A stretch of 64,000 nucleotides of DNA from Kribbella sp. VKM Ac-2568 (GCF_004345365.1 NZ_SLVF01000013.1:186001-250000), one strand, 5' to 3'. Shown: positions 41,889 to 49,723, counted from the first letter of the stretch. Notes: a model not told the origin generated them from the sequence alone. Numbers and translations are program-made.

Positions 41889-43196
41889 GTGACCGAGGCC
41901 ACGTTCGCGGTGCTCACACTCCTCATCCTGGTGTGGGCGGTCACCTCTGGCCTCCTGGCCCGCCGCAACATCACCGGCCCGCTGGTGTTCGCCGTTGCCG
42001 GCTACGCACTGGGCAACCCTGACTGGGGCCCTCTCTCGGTCGACGTGGAGGCCCCGTCCGTCCATCTGATCGCGGAGCTGGCTCTGGCGCTCCTGTTGTT
42101 CTCGGACGCTGCGAGAGTCAACCTCTCGAGGTTGAAACGAGACATTCGCCTACCTGGCCGGCTGCTGGCGATCGGCCTCCCCCTGTCCTTGGTCCTGGGC
42201 TCTCTCCTGGCCGCCTGGCTCTTCGACGATTTCACCTGGGCGCTGGCGGGCTTCGTGGGCGCCACGCTGGCTCCCACTGACGCCGCTCTCAGCGCACAGG
42301 TGATCAACGACCGCCGGATCCCCATGCGCCTGCGTCGCGCACTCAATGTGGAAAGTGGACTCAACGACGGCATCGTCACACCGGTCGTCACCTTCTCGCT
42401 GGCTGTCGCCGCCGGCCAGCTCGGGGTGGAAAGTCACGACGGCGTCTCCGATCACGGAGGCGGCGCGCTGCTCGAGCTCGCCGTCGGTGTCATCGTCGGC
42501 CTGGCCGTCGGGGCAGCGAGCGCCAGGCTCATGACGGTCGGCTCTCGACGGCGCTGGATGACCACCGGCGCCCGCCGGCTCGGAACACTTGCGGCCGCAC
42601 TCGCCAGCTTCGCCCTCGCCGTCGCGTTCAGCGGCAACGGATTCATCGCGGCATTCGTGGCCGGCATCGCCTTCAGAGCAGCTCTGGACGAGGAGATTGT
42701 CGACACGGACAGCGTCGTCGAGCCACCAGAGCTTCTCGGTGAGGTCCTGGCACTCGCCGTCTGGTTCCTGTTCGGAGCCGCGCTGGTGCCGATCGCCATG
42801 CACAACTTCGACCTCACGTTGCTCGCGTACGCCGTACTGAGTCTGACCGTGGTCCGCATCGTTCCGGTCGCCTTGTCCCTGCTCGGAACGGGGCTGGACC
42901 GCACGACCGTCTTGTTCGTGGGATGGTTCGGACCCCGCGGCCTGGCATCGATCGTGTTCGCGCTGCTGGCAATCGAGCAGCTCGGCGAGATCCCGGTGGT
43001 CGAGCAGGCCGTCTCCGTCGTCGCGCTCACTGTGTTGCTGAGTGTGGTGCTCCACGGTGTCACGGCCGGTCCTCTCGGCAGCCGTTACGTCCGTCTCGAG
43101 CAGGCCGACGAAGAGGCGGGCGCCGGCCCCCGTTCACGACGCCTCGCCCACCATTCTCCGGAGTCCCCGTCACCCCGTCGAAGCGACCAGCCGTGA
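41889..43196 (+). CDS. Cation:proton antiporter (CPA1/NhaP-like)
   Basis: 435 residues from GTG 41889 (GGAG 8 nt upstream). About 12 membrane helices. The GATLAPTDAALSAQVINDRRIP stretch contains the conserved ATDP-like unwound region and GLNDGIVTPVVT contains the ND pair that binds cations in CPA1 exchangers. The C-terminal tail (EADEEAG... SRRLAHHSPESPSPRRSDQP region) is short and disordered. Na+/H+ or K+/H+ exchange is expected. It converges tail to tail with the 54-residue gene at 43199. Confidence 0.9.
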   Translation: MTEATFAVLTLLILVWAVTSGLLARRNITGPLVFAVAGYALGNPDWGPLSVDVEAPSVHLIAELALALLLFSDAARVNLSRLKRDIRLPGRLLAIGLPLSLVLGSLLAAWLFDDFTWALAGFVGATLAPTDAALSAQVINDRRIPMRLRRALNVESGLNDGIVTPVVTFSLAVAAGQLGVESHDGVSDHGGGALLELAVGVIVGLAVGAASARLMTVGSRRRWMTTGARRLGTLAAALASFALAVAFSGNGFIAAFVAGIAFRAALDEEIVDTDSVVEPPELLGEVLALAVWFLFGAALVPIAMHNFDLTLLAYAVLSLTVVRIVPVALSLLGTGLDRTTVLFVGWFGPRGLASIVFALLAIEQLGEIPVVEQAVSVVALTVLLSVVLHGVTAGPLGSRYVRLEQADEEAGAGPRSRRLAHHSPESPSPRRSDQP

Positions 43197-43198
43197 GT

Positions 43199-43363
43199 TC
43201 AGTCCCGACGGTCCTGGCGGTCGTCTCGGCGATCCCCTCGCCGGTCCTGTCGGCGGTTGACCCCGTGGACGACCACGGCAGCTGTCGCGGCCGTGGTTGC
43301 CACTCGCGCCACGGGGGCGCCGACCACACCAGCGCGGCGCATCCGTCGTCGTGCGATACCCAT
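43199..43363 (-). CDS. 54-residue basic protein in second DUF6325 operon
   Basis: 54 residues from ATG 43363, too short for a normal ORF filter, with AAGGAAGG 8 nt upstream. It begins MGIARRRMRRAGVVGAPVARV and continues with a small hydrophobic segment (ATTAATAAVVVHG) and an Arg/Asp-rich tail. It starts 2 bp before the DUF6325 stop codon. The layout matches the SHOCT gene after the first DUF6325 gene, but here the SHOCT domain is missing. Confidence 0.65.
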   Translation of the reverse strand: MGIARRRMRRAGVVGAPVARVATTAATAAVVVHGVNRRQDRRGDRRDDRQDRRD

Positions 43364-43364
43364 T

Positions 43365-43844
43365 TCAGCTGCCTTCCTTGGCAAGTTCTTCGTCGTCTTC
43401 CTGAATGACTGCCAGCAGGGCCTGGATCGGGATCCGTCCACTGGCCACCAGTTGTCCGCCGGCCCGACGCACGGCCGACCCGAACGGTGCTGCCCAAGTG
43501 TTCTCCCAGACAAGCACAGCCGCGGTACTTCCCGGCTCCACTGCGGCGGCGATCGCGGTCACGTCGTCCTCGCTGAGCAGCATGGCCAGCTCCGTCTCGT
43601 AGGTACGCAATGCGCCCAGCTCAGGGTCATCGAGTTCGGAGAGCTCGAAGGCCTCCAGGGTGCCGTCCTCGTCCTTCCTCATGATCAGAAGATCCAGGAC
43701 GCGCACGATGTTGCGCTCCACGAGGGCTTGCAGTTCCGGCGCGATCTCACCCTTGAACTTGCTTCCCGGGAACTCGACCACGATCCAGTCGACCGGCCCC
43801 AGCTCGTCAACTTCGTCTCTCGTCACGTTGCTGGTCTCAGTCAC
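43365..43844 (-). CDS. DUF6325 family protein, second copy
   Basis: 159 residues from GTG 43844 (GGAG 7 nt upstream). It carries ELGPVDWIVVEFPGSKFKGEI, VERNIVRVLDLLIMRKDEDGTL and TAAVLVWENTWAAPFGSAVRRAGGQLVASGRIP (segments), matching the DUF6325 copy at 27658. The N-terminal charged leader differs. It is cotranscribed with the 54-residue gene. Motif site 10 lies 108 bp upstream. Function unknown. Confidence 0.88.
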   Translation of the reverse strand: MTETSNVTRDEVDELGPVDWIVVEFPGSKFKGEIAPELQALVERNIVRVLDLLIMRKDEDGTLEAFELSELDDPELGALRTYETELAMLLSEDDVTAIAAAVEPGSTAAVLVWENTWAAPFGSAVRRAGGQLVASGRIPIQALLAVIQEDDEELAKEGS

Positions 43845-43951
43845 AACCCGCTCCTCGTCTGCAAGGTCACTTCCACCACCGCACCAGAGGGCGGACTCAC
43901 CTCCGGACTGCAGCGGCGAATTCAACCTAATCCGCAGAGATCCGCGGAGCC

Positions 43952-43968
43952 TCCTCCGCCAAGGATGA
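43952..43968. promoter_or_regulatory. Regulon motif site 10
   Basis: TCCTCCGCCAAGGATGA: right half perfect, one mismatch on the left. On the minus strand it reads TCATCC-N5-GGAGGA upstream of the DUF6325 operon. Confidence 0.65.
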
Positions 43969-44070
43969 AGCGCTCCTGACGGCGTTGAGCGGACGCTGTC
44001 CGCGGTTGAGGTAGTTTGCGTTGACTGCGGGTCGCGCCGACTCCGCCAGACCAGGGGGTGTGGAGCTGCG

Positions 44071-44475
44071 GTGACGTTCTCCGAGGTGATGGACCAGGCG
44101 GCGGAGGTGTTCGAGGGTCTGGGCGCGGTGATTCTGTCGCTCGGGTTCGTATGGTCGGTCGTGCTGGCCGCGGCCGTGTGGCGGCGAACGAAGGACGGCA
44201 GTGAGGCATTCGCGACGCTACGGCAGTCGTTCGGGGCGGCGCTCCTGCTGGCTCTGGAGGTGCTGGTGGCCGCCGATCTCATCCGCACTGTGGCAGTGGC
44301 CCCGACGCTCGAGAATGTCACCGTCCTGGGCGTGATCGTGCTGATCCGCACCATCCTCAGCTTCTCGCTGGAGGTGGAGATCGAGGGCGTTGTCCCGTGG
44401 CGGCGGGCACTGGTCACCGGCCCGACCCGCATCGCCCAGGTCTCCAGGCGGTCCCGCGAGAGCAACCCGGAGTGA
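44071..44475 (+). CDS. DUF1622 family membrane protein
   Basis: 134 residues from GTG 44071, three membrane helices: GAVILSLGFVWSVVLAAAV, SFGAALLLALEVLVAADLIRTVAV and VLGVIVLIRTILSFSLEVEIEG. The ALEVLVAADLIRTV and ILSFSLEVEIEG segments are typical of DUF1622. A GGAG lies about 9 nt upstream. It is divergent from DUF6325 with motif site 10 in the shared 200-bp region. Function unknown. Confidence 0.88.
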   Translation: MTFSEVMDQAAEVFEGLGAVILSLGFVWSVVLAAAVWRRTKDGSEAFATLRQSFGAALLLALEVLVAADLIRTVAVAPTLENVTVLGVIVLIRTILSFSLEVEIEGVVPWRRALVTGPTRIAQVSRRSRESNPE

Positions 44476-44487
44476 ATGCCGGCGCGG

Positions 44488-44898
44488 TCAGCCGCGGATC
44501 TTGCGGGCCTGGGTCAGCGCCCAGATGACCCAGACGTTGAGCGCGATGATGAGGATCGACCAGAACGGCGCGTAGGGAATGAAGAAGAAGTGGTCGACCG
44601 CACTCACCACGGAGAGCACGAGCGCGACGATCCCAGCCCAGGCCTGATTGGCGAACAGACTGAAGCCGGTCACCACGATGGCGATGCCCAGCACCAGGTG
44701 GATCCAGCCCCACGCCGTCGTGTCGAGATCGAACGCGTAGCGACGGCTGACGACGATGTAGCCGTCGTCGAAGATCGCGGCGATGCCGGCGACGATCGAG
44801 AAGGACCCGACCATGACCATCACGGAGGCGGCGAAAGCGAGCCCGCCCACCATCCAACCCGAGCCGGTCTCCAGCTCGCCTGTCTCGTCCTGGATCAT
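44488..44898 (-). CDS. DUF7144 family membrane protein, copy 3
   Basis: 136 residues, four membrane helices. It is very close to copy 1: GWMVGGLAFAASVMVMVGSF, TTAWGWIHLVLGIAIVVTGFSLF, and the same end IPYAPFWSILIIALNVWVIWAL. ATG 44898 lies upstream in a good context. Motif site 11, identical in sequence to site 7 of copy 1, lies 75 bp upstream, so gene and promoter appear to have been duplicated together. Convergent with DUF1622. Confidence 0.88.
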   Translation of the reverse strand: MIQDETGELETGSGWMVGGLAFAASVMVMVGSFSIVAGIAAIFDDGYIVVSRRYAFDLDTTAWGWIHLVLGIAIVVTGFSLFANQAWAGIVALVLSVVSAVDHFFFIPYAPFWSILIIALNVWVIWALTQARKIRG

Positions 44899-44972
44899 CG
44901 CCGCTCACTCCTCCGCCATCGTCCGGCCTACCCGGATGTTCTCGACACTAGGCCCGGCGTACGCGCCCCGCT

Positions 44973-44989
44973 TCACCCTTGGCGGACGA
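44973..44989. promoter_or_regulatory. Regulon motif site 11
   Basis: TCACCCTTGGCGGACGA, identical to site 7. It lies 75 bp upstream of DUF7144 copy 3. Confidence 0.75.
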
Positions 44990-45014
44990 CCTGCCCCACC
45001 CCGCTCCGGTCGCA

Positions 45015-45031
45015 TCGTCCCTCCAGGATGA
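45015..45031. promoter_or_regulatory. Regulon motif site 12
   Basis: TCGTCCCTCCAGGATGA: right half perfect, one mismatch on the left. It lies 64 bp upstream of the LURP-one gene, and only 26 bp from site 11, which points the other way. Confidence 0.65.
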
Positions 45032-45094
45032 GGTCCCGGTGAGAGCCGGCACCTAGGCTCGACAACCAGTCCTCGAGGTGAGGAGAGCTCGGTC

Positions 45095-45607
45095 ATGGGA
45101 ATCCTGCGACGAAGGCGTGGCAACGACGTCGAACCGCGTCGGTACCGGATGAGGACGAAACTGGCGTCGATCGGTGACGACTTCTGGATCGAGGACGGCG
45201 AGGGCGCCCGCGCGTACAAAGTGAACGGGAAAGCATTGCGACTTCGCGACACGTTCGTGCTCGAAGACATGTCCGGCCGCGAGGTCGCGAAGATCCAGGA
45301 ACGGAAGCTCAGCGTGCGCGACAAGGTCGCCATCGAGCGCGACGGCCACAAGGTCGCGACGGTCCACAAGGCACTCGTAGGTATCCGCGACCGCTTCGCC
45401 ATCGACGTGGAGGACGGGCCGGACCTCAAGGCCCACGGGAATATCGTCGACCACGAGTACGAGATCAAACGCGACGGCGACACGGTGGCACACATCTCGA
45501 AGCGATGGTTCCGGGTCCGCGACACCTACGGAATAGAGATAGCCCCGGACGAGGACGAGGCCCTCTTGCTCGCAACCGTCGTGGCGCTCGAGCAACTGAC
45601 CGACTAG
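45095..45607 (+). CDS. LURP-one-related (Tubby-like/scramblase-fold) protein
   Basis: 170 residues, rich in beta strands with the repeated pattern LRDTFVLEDMSGREVAKIQERKLSVRDKVAIERDG and VRDTYGIEI (segments), the LURP-one/YxjI fold. A basic N-terminus (MGILRRRRGN) may bind membranes. ATG 45095 is preceded by GGAGAG. It probably shares the motif-12 promoter with SulP downstream (85 bp gap). Plants and Bacillus use this fold in stress responses; bacterial function is unknown. Confidence 0.87.
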   Translation: MGILRRRRGNDVEPRRYRMRTKLASIGDDFWIEDGEGARAYKVNGKALRLRDTFVLEDMSGREVAKIQERKLSVRDKVAIERDGHKVATVHKALVGIRDRFAIDVEDGPDLKAHGNIVDHEYEIKRDGDTVAHISKRWFRVRDTYGIEIAPDEDEALLLATVVALEQLTD

Positions 45608-45692
45608 GCCGGCCGGCGCTCGAAACGAGCGGACGCGCCGCGCCGGACCTCCGGCGCTTCGAGGTGGGCTCAGCTGAAGGAGGCAACCCGGT

Positions 45693-47393
45693 GTGAGCGC
45701 ACTCCCCGTAGGCCGTTGGCTGCGGTCGGTGCGACCTGAGCGGCGGGACCTGCGCGCCGATGTGGTCGCCGGTCTCCCGCGCGCGATCAGCAGCGTGCCC
45801 GACGGGATGGCAGCCGCGGTACTCGTCGGCGTGAACCCGATCCACGGACTGTATGCGAGCTTCGCCGGTCCGATCGCGGGCGGGCTGTCCTCGAGCACCC
45901 GGCTCATGGTGATCACCACGACCTCGGCCGCGGCGCTGGCGGCCGGATCGGCCCTGGAAGGGGTGGCAGCCGCGGACCGGCCCCAAGCCCTGTTCCTGCT
46001 GACGATCATCGCCGGTGTGGTGATGATCGTGGCGGGGATCGCGCGGCTGGGGCGTTACATGCGATTCGTGTCGCACTCGGTCATGATCGGCTTCCTGACC
46101 GGGGTCTCGGCCAACATCTTCTTCGGCCAGATTCCCGACCTCACCGGCGCGGAGGCCAGTGGAGATTTCGCGCTGGCGAAGGCGGTCGACGTCCTGATCC
46201 ATCCATCCCGGATCGACATCGCATCCCTGCTGACCGGGCTCGCGGCGCTCGCCATCCTCGTCGGCTTGTCGCGGACCCGGCTGGCAACGGTGAGCGCGCT
46301 GGTCGCGCTGGTCGTCCCGACTGTGGCTGTGGCGATCGCCGGTGCCGACTCGGTGACACGTGTGGAGGACGCCGGGGAGATCCCGAGCGGCATCCCGGTG
46401 CCCCAACTGCCGGACCTCAGCCTGCTGTCGTTGCCACTGGTCACGGGGGCACTGGCCGTCGCGGCCATCGTCCTCGTCCAGGGCAGCGGGGTCGCCGAGG
46501 CCGCGCCGAACCGGGACGGGACTGTCTCGAACCCGAACCAGGACTTCATCGCCCAGGGCGTCGGCAACCTCGCGGCCGGCTTCTTCCGCGGTCAACCGGT
46601 CGGCGGCTCGGTCGGCCAGACCGCGCTGAACCAGACGGTCGGCGCCCGCAGCAGGTGGGCGGCGATCTTCTCAGGCCTGTGGATGCTGGTGATCCTCGCG
46701 GCCTTCTCCGGCGTGGTCGGACTTGTCGCCCTGCCGACGCTGGCGGCGGTGCTCATTTTCGCCGCCGCAGCATCGCTCAGGCCAGGTGAGCTGAGGACGA
46801 TCCTGCGCACCGGCCCGACCTCTCAGATCGCGATTATCTCCACCTTCTGCGCGACCCTGTTCCTGCCGGTCGCCGCCGCCGTCGGCATCGGGGTGACTCT
46901 GTCGCTACTGCTGCAACTCAACCAGGAGGCGATGGATCTCAAGGTCGTCGAGCTGAAATCCGTCGGCGGCGGCCGATGGACCGAACACCCGCCCCCCGAG
47001 CGGCTGCCCAGCCACCAAGCGACCGTGCTCGACGTGTACGGCAGCCTGCTGTACGCCGGTGCCCGGACCCTGGGGGCCAAGTTGCCCGACCCGACCGGCG
47101 CCGAGGCACCCGCTGTGGTACTCCGGCTTCGTGGCCGGACATCTGTCGGTGCGACGTTCGTCAAGGTGGTCGCCGACTACGCCGCCGCCCTGGACGCGGT
47201 AGGCGGCCGGCTGTACCTCAGCGGGGTGGACCACAGCCTCGCCGAGCTCCTGCACCGTACCGACCGGGTGGACGTATCCGGACCGATCAGCGTCTTCGAG
47301 GCCACCGAGCTGGTCGGCGAATCGACCGAACATGCGCTGCACGAGGCGGAGACCTGGGCGGTCGGCCACCGCCGCGACGTCCCGGAGGGGTAA
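45693..47393 (+). CDS. SulP-family anion transporter with STAS domain
   Basis: 566 residues. The SulP membrane part has the start DVVAGLPRAISSVPDGMAAAVLVGVNPIHGLYAS followed by SSTRLMVITTTSAAALAAGS (segments), ten to fourteen helices and the GQPVGGSVGQTALNQTVGARSR loop in part. The C-terminal STAS-like region (about 445-550) is present. GTG 45693 has AAGGAGG 7 nt upstream. Sulfate or bicarbonate transport is expected of this family; substrate is not determined here. Confidence 0.92.
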   Translation: MSALPVGRWLRSVRPERRDLRADVVAGLPRAISSVPDGMAAAVLVGVNPIHGLYASFAGPIAGGLSSSTRLMVITTTSAAALAAGSALEGVAAADRPQALFLLTIIAGVVMIVAGIARLGRYMRFVSHSVMIGFLTGVSANIFFGQIPDLTGAEASGDFALAKAVDVLIHPSRIDIASLLTGLAALAILVGLSRTRLATVSALVALVVPTVAVAIAGADSVTRVEDAGEIPSGIPVPQLPDLSLLSLPLVTGALAVAAIVLVQGSGVAEAAPNRDGTVSNPNQDFIAQGVGNLAAGFFRGQPVGGSVGQTALNQTVGARSRWAAIFSGLWMLVILAAFSGVVGLVALPTLAAVLIFAAAASLRPGELRTILRTGPTSQIAIISTFCATLFLPVAAAVGIGVTLSLLLQLNQEAMDLKVVELKSVGGGRWTEHPPPERLPSHQATVLDVYGSLLYAGARTLGAKLPDPTGAEAPAVVLRLRGRTSVGATFVKVVADYAAALDAVGGRLYLSGVDHSLAELLHRTDRVDVSGPISVFEATELVGESTEHALHEAETWAVGHRRDVPEG

Positions 47394-47396
47394 CCG

Positions 47397-47855
47397 TCAG
47401 CGGCCGACAGCGCGTGCCCGCATCGCGGCCCGCGCCGCACCGGGCAGCAGGGCGCCGATCGCGATCCCGACGATGAGGTTGATGAGCCCGGTCGCAATCT
47501 TCGATGACGTCGAGCCGCTGGTGGCAAACGGAGCGAGCGCCGCCACGGCTGTGGCCAGCGAGATGATCCATCCGAAGAACTGGAACGGCCGAGGCGTGGA
47601 TATCAGCAACAGATGCAGCAGCCCGGTAGCCACCAGCGCCGCCAACCCGCAGTACAGGGCGTACGTCCAGGTGTCCGCGTCTCCCCAGGTGCCCTCGCCC
47701 TCCGGCGCGAGCACAGGTACGTCGAACACCCCGCGGGCGAGCAGAATCCCGGCAACCGCGATCAGCCCGGCGATCACCGCCGTAGCCAGCCCACCGGCCC
47801 ACAACCGCCCGGCCGCAACCGCGTTCGCACCACCCTGCGTAGGTTGAACTGTCAT
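47397..47855 (-). CDS. DUF6069 family membrane protein
   Basis: 152 residues with four membrane helices. The DUF6069 layout is recognisable: LWAGGLATAVIAGLIAVAGILLARGVFDVPVL, YALYCGLAALVATGLLHLLLISTPRPFQFFGWI, and TGLINLIVGIAIGALLPG (segments). ATG 47855 has AAGGAG 8 nt upstream. A degenerate motif copy with an 8-bp spacer (47915-47931) lies 60 bp upstream. It converges with SulP. Function unknown. Confidence 0.88.
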   Translation of the reverse strand: MTVQPTQGGANAVAAGRLWAGGLATAVIAGLIAVAGILLARGVFDVPVLAPEGEGTWGDADTWTYALYCGLAALVATGLLHLLLISTPRPFQFFGWIISLATAVAALAPFATSGSTSSKIATGLINLIVGIAIGALLPGAARAAMRARAVGR

Positions 47856-47998
47856 GCGAGCGCTCCTTGGCCGGCAGCTGGACACCCTGAGCCTGCCCAG
47901 TACCGGCGGCGGATTCATCCCCCAGGCCGGATGACGCGACGCCGCTGCTACGGCACGCCGGACGGCCAGGGAAGGCTTCATCGGTCGGCGGCGTAGCT

Positions 47999-48015
47999 TC
48001 ATCCCCAGTGGGTGA
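47999..48015. promoter_or_regulatory. Regulon motif site 13
   Basis: TCATCCCCAGTGGGTGA, both halves conform. It lies 90 bp upstream of the formylglycine-generating enzyme gene. Confidence 0.75.
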
Positions 48016-48104
48016 TGCCCGCACAGGTCCGGCGGGCACAGTCTGATCCGGTGCGGCGCCGGGGAAACTGGCAGAGACATCGGAGTCACGAGGGACAGGT
48101 GAAC

Positions 48105-49094
48105 GTGGCAGGCGAGATCGACACCACGGGTCAGACGGTTTCCGGCGTTCCGCCGCGCGGAGCGGACAGCCGACCGGGTTCGGACATGGTCTGGATCCCC
48201 GGCGGGACCTTCCTGATGGGTTCCGATCAGCACTATCCCGAAGAGGCGCCGGCCCATCGGGTCACTGTCGACGGCTTCTGGATGGACCGTCACACCGTCA
48301 CCAACCGCCAGTTCGCGCGGTTCGTCGCCAAGACCCGCTACGTGACGGTTGCCGAGCGCGCCGCCGACCTCGCCGACTATCCCAACGCCAAAGCCGAGAT
48401 GCTGGTGCCCTCGTCCACGGTCTTCCAGTCTCCGGACCACCTCGTCGACCTGGGTAATCACTACAACTGGTGGTTCTATGTGCCCGGCGCGAACTGGCGC
48501 CATCCCCAGGGACCGGGCACCTCCGTCAAGAAGCGACCGGACCATCCCGTGGTGCACGTCGCCTGGGAGGACGTCGTCGCGTACACGGAATGGGTAGGCA
48601 AGGAGCTGCCGACCGAGGCCGAGTGGGAGTTCGCCGCCCGCGGTGGCCTCGAGGGCGCCGAGTTCGCGTGGGGCGACGAGTTCACCCCCGGCGACAGGTG
48701 GATGGCGAACACCTGGCAGGGCGAGTTCCCGATCCAGAACCTCAAGCAGGACGGCTACGTGGGCACCGCGCCGGTCGGGTCGTTCCCACCCAACGGCTAC
48801 GGCCTGGCGGACATGATCGGCAACGTCTGGGAGTGGACGACCGACTGGTACCAGGCACATGCCGAGACCTCACATGCCTGCTGCACCGTCGAGAGCCCTC
48901 GGGGTGGCGATCGAGAGCGGAGCTACGATCCTCAGCTGTACGACGTCCGCATCCCACGCAAGGTGATGAAGGGTGGCTCGCACCTCTGCGCGCCGAACTA
49001 CTGCCGTCGCTACCGACCGGCGGCGCGGATGCCGCAGGCGATCGACACCGCAACGTCCCACCTGGGATTCCGCTGCATCACCCGTGCTGCCTGA
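48105..49094 (+). CDS. Formylglycine-generating enzyme (SUMF1-like)
   Basis: 329 residues from GTG 48105 (AGGGA 9 nt upstream; GTG 48099 is an alternative). The FGE fold is clear: MVWIPGGTFLMGSD near the start, HPVVHVAWEDVVAYTEWVGKELPTEAEWEFAARGG and GNVWEWTTDWY (segments). The copper-binding, catalytic Cys pair is present in GGSHLCAPNYCRRYRPAAR (C295, C300), followed by HLGFRC. It should oxidise a Cys in sulfatases to formylglycine. No sulfatase is in the window. Behind motif site 13, it is the right end of the regulon run. Cytosolic. Confidence 0.93.
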   Translation: MAGEIDTTGQTVSGVPPRGADSRPGSDMVWIPGGTFLMGSDQHYPEEAPAHRVTVDGFWMDRHTVTNRQFARFVAKTRYVTVAERAADLADYPNAKAEMLVPSSTVFQSPDHLVDLGNHYNWWFYVPGANWRHPQGPGTSVKKRPDHPVVHVAWEDVVAYTEWVGKELPTEAEWEFAARGGLEGAEFAWGDEFTPGDRWMANTWQGEFPIQNLKQDGYVGTAPVGSFPPNGYGLADMIGNVWEWTTDWYQAHAETSHACCTVESPRGGDRERSYDPQLYDVRIPRKVMKGGSHLCAPNYCRRYRPAARMPQAIDTATSHLGFRCITRAA

Positions 49095-49108
49095 GGCACC
49101 CGTGCCTC
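49093..49108. terminator. Short hairpin GAGGCA-CCCG-TGCCTC
   Basis: A 6-bp perfect stem with a 4-nt loop overlaps the end of the formylglycine enzyme gene and could end its transcript. Stem is short, so this is a weak call. Confidence 0.5.
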
Positions 49109-49116
49109 TGGTCCAA

Positions 49117-49133
49117 ATGCGACCAGATCGCAT
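49117..49133. promoter_or_regulatory. Inverted repeat ATGCGA-N5-TCGCAT at a leaderless promoter
   Basis: A perfect inverted repeat directly precedes a TATGGT -10-like element (49133-49138) and a GTG at 49145, the leaderless layout used elsewhere here. It may be an operator. Confidence 0.5.
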
Positions 49134-49144
49134 ATGGTGGCGTC

Positions 49145-49705
49145 GTGGACGCTGATCCGAGAACGCGGCAGATGACCTTGCGACCCACTCAACCTGACGT
49201 GCCCCGCGCGGTCGAGGTCCGCCGCGCCACTCCAACTGACGGCGAGGCCATCGGCATCGTCCACGCCGCCTCTTGGGAAGCCGCCTATGCCCCCTTGTTC
49301 ACCCCGGACTTCGCCACCGGGGAGATCGCCGCCCGGCTGACCCGCTGGCACAACCGCGTCAGCGATGAGACGGCCCTGATCCTGCTCGCCACGCTGAACA
49401 GCCGGCCCCTCGCCTTCTCCTGGAGCACCCCCTCCACGGAGCGGCCGGGCCAGGCCGAGATCCTCAGCTTCTACGCCCACCCCGAGGGATGGGGCACCGG
49501 CGCAGCACCCCGCCTGATGACCGAGACCCTCGGCGCGCTCCGCAGTACCGGCTTCTCCCGGGTCCATCTCTGGACCCTCCGGGACACGCCCCAGTCTCGC
49601 CGCTTCTACACGAAATCCGGCTTCACCGAAACCGGCGCCACCCGCCCCCGAGACTTCGGCGACGGCACTCCCCTCCCCCAGGTCGAATACGACCGCCCCT
49701 GCTGA
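49145..49705 (+). CDS. GNAT-family N-acetyltransferase
   Basis: 186 residues, likely leaderless from GTG 49145, though ATG 49172 and GTG 49200 are also possible. The GNAT core VEVRRATPTDGEAIGIVHAASWEAAY is followed by LSFYAHPEGWGTGAAPRLMTETL, the pyrophosphate-binding loop being a weak form (GWGTGAAP), and TLRDTPQSRRFYTKSGFTETG (segments). Acetyl-CoA-dependent acetylation of an amine is expected; substrate unknown. Confidence 0.85.
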   Translation: MDADPRTRQMTLRPTQPDVPRAVEVRRATPTDGEAIGIVHAASWEAAYAPLFTPDFATGEIAARLTRWHNRVSDETALILLATLNSRPLAFSWSTPSTERPGQAEILSFYAHPEGWGTGAAPRLMTETLGALRSTGFSRVHLWTLRDTPQSRRFYTKSGFTETGATRPRDFGDGTPLPQVEYDRPC

Positions 49706-49723
49706 CCACCTTTTCGCCGCCGG

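Noticed and set aside
47915..47931. TCATCC and GGATGA upstream of DUF6069
   Set aside because: Half-sites are perfect but 8 bp apart, not 5, so it may not be bound by the same protein. Still worth testing.
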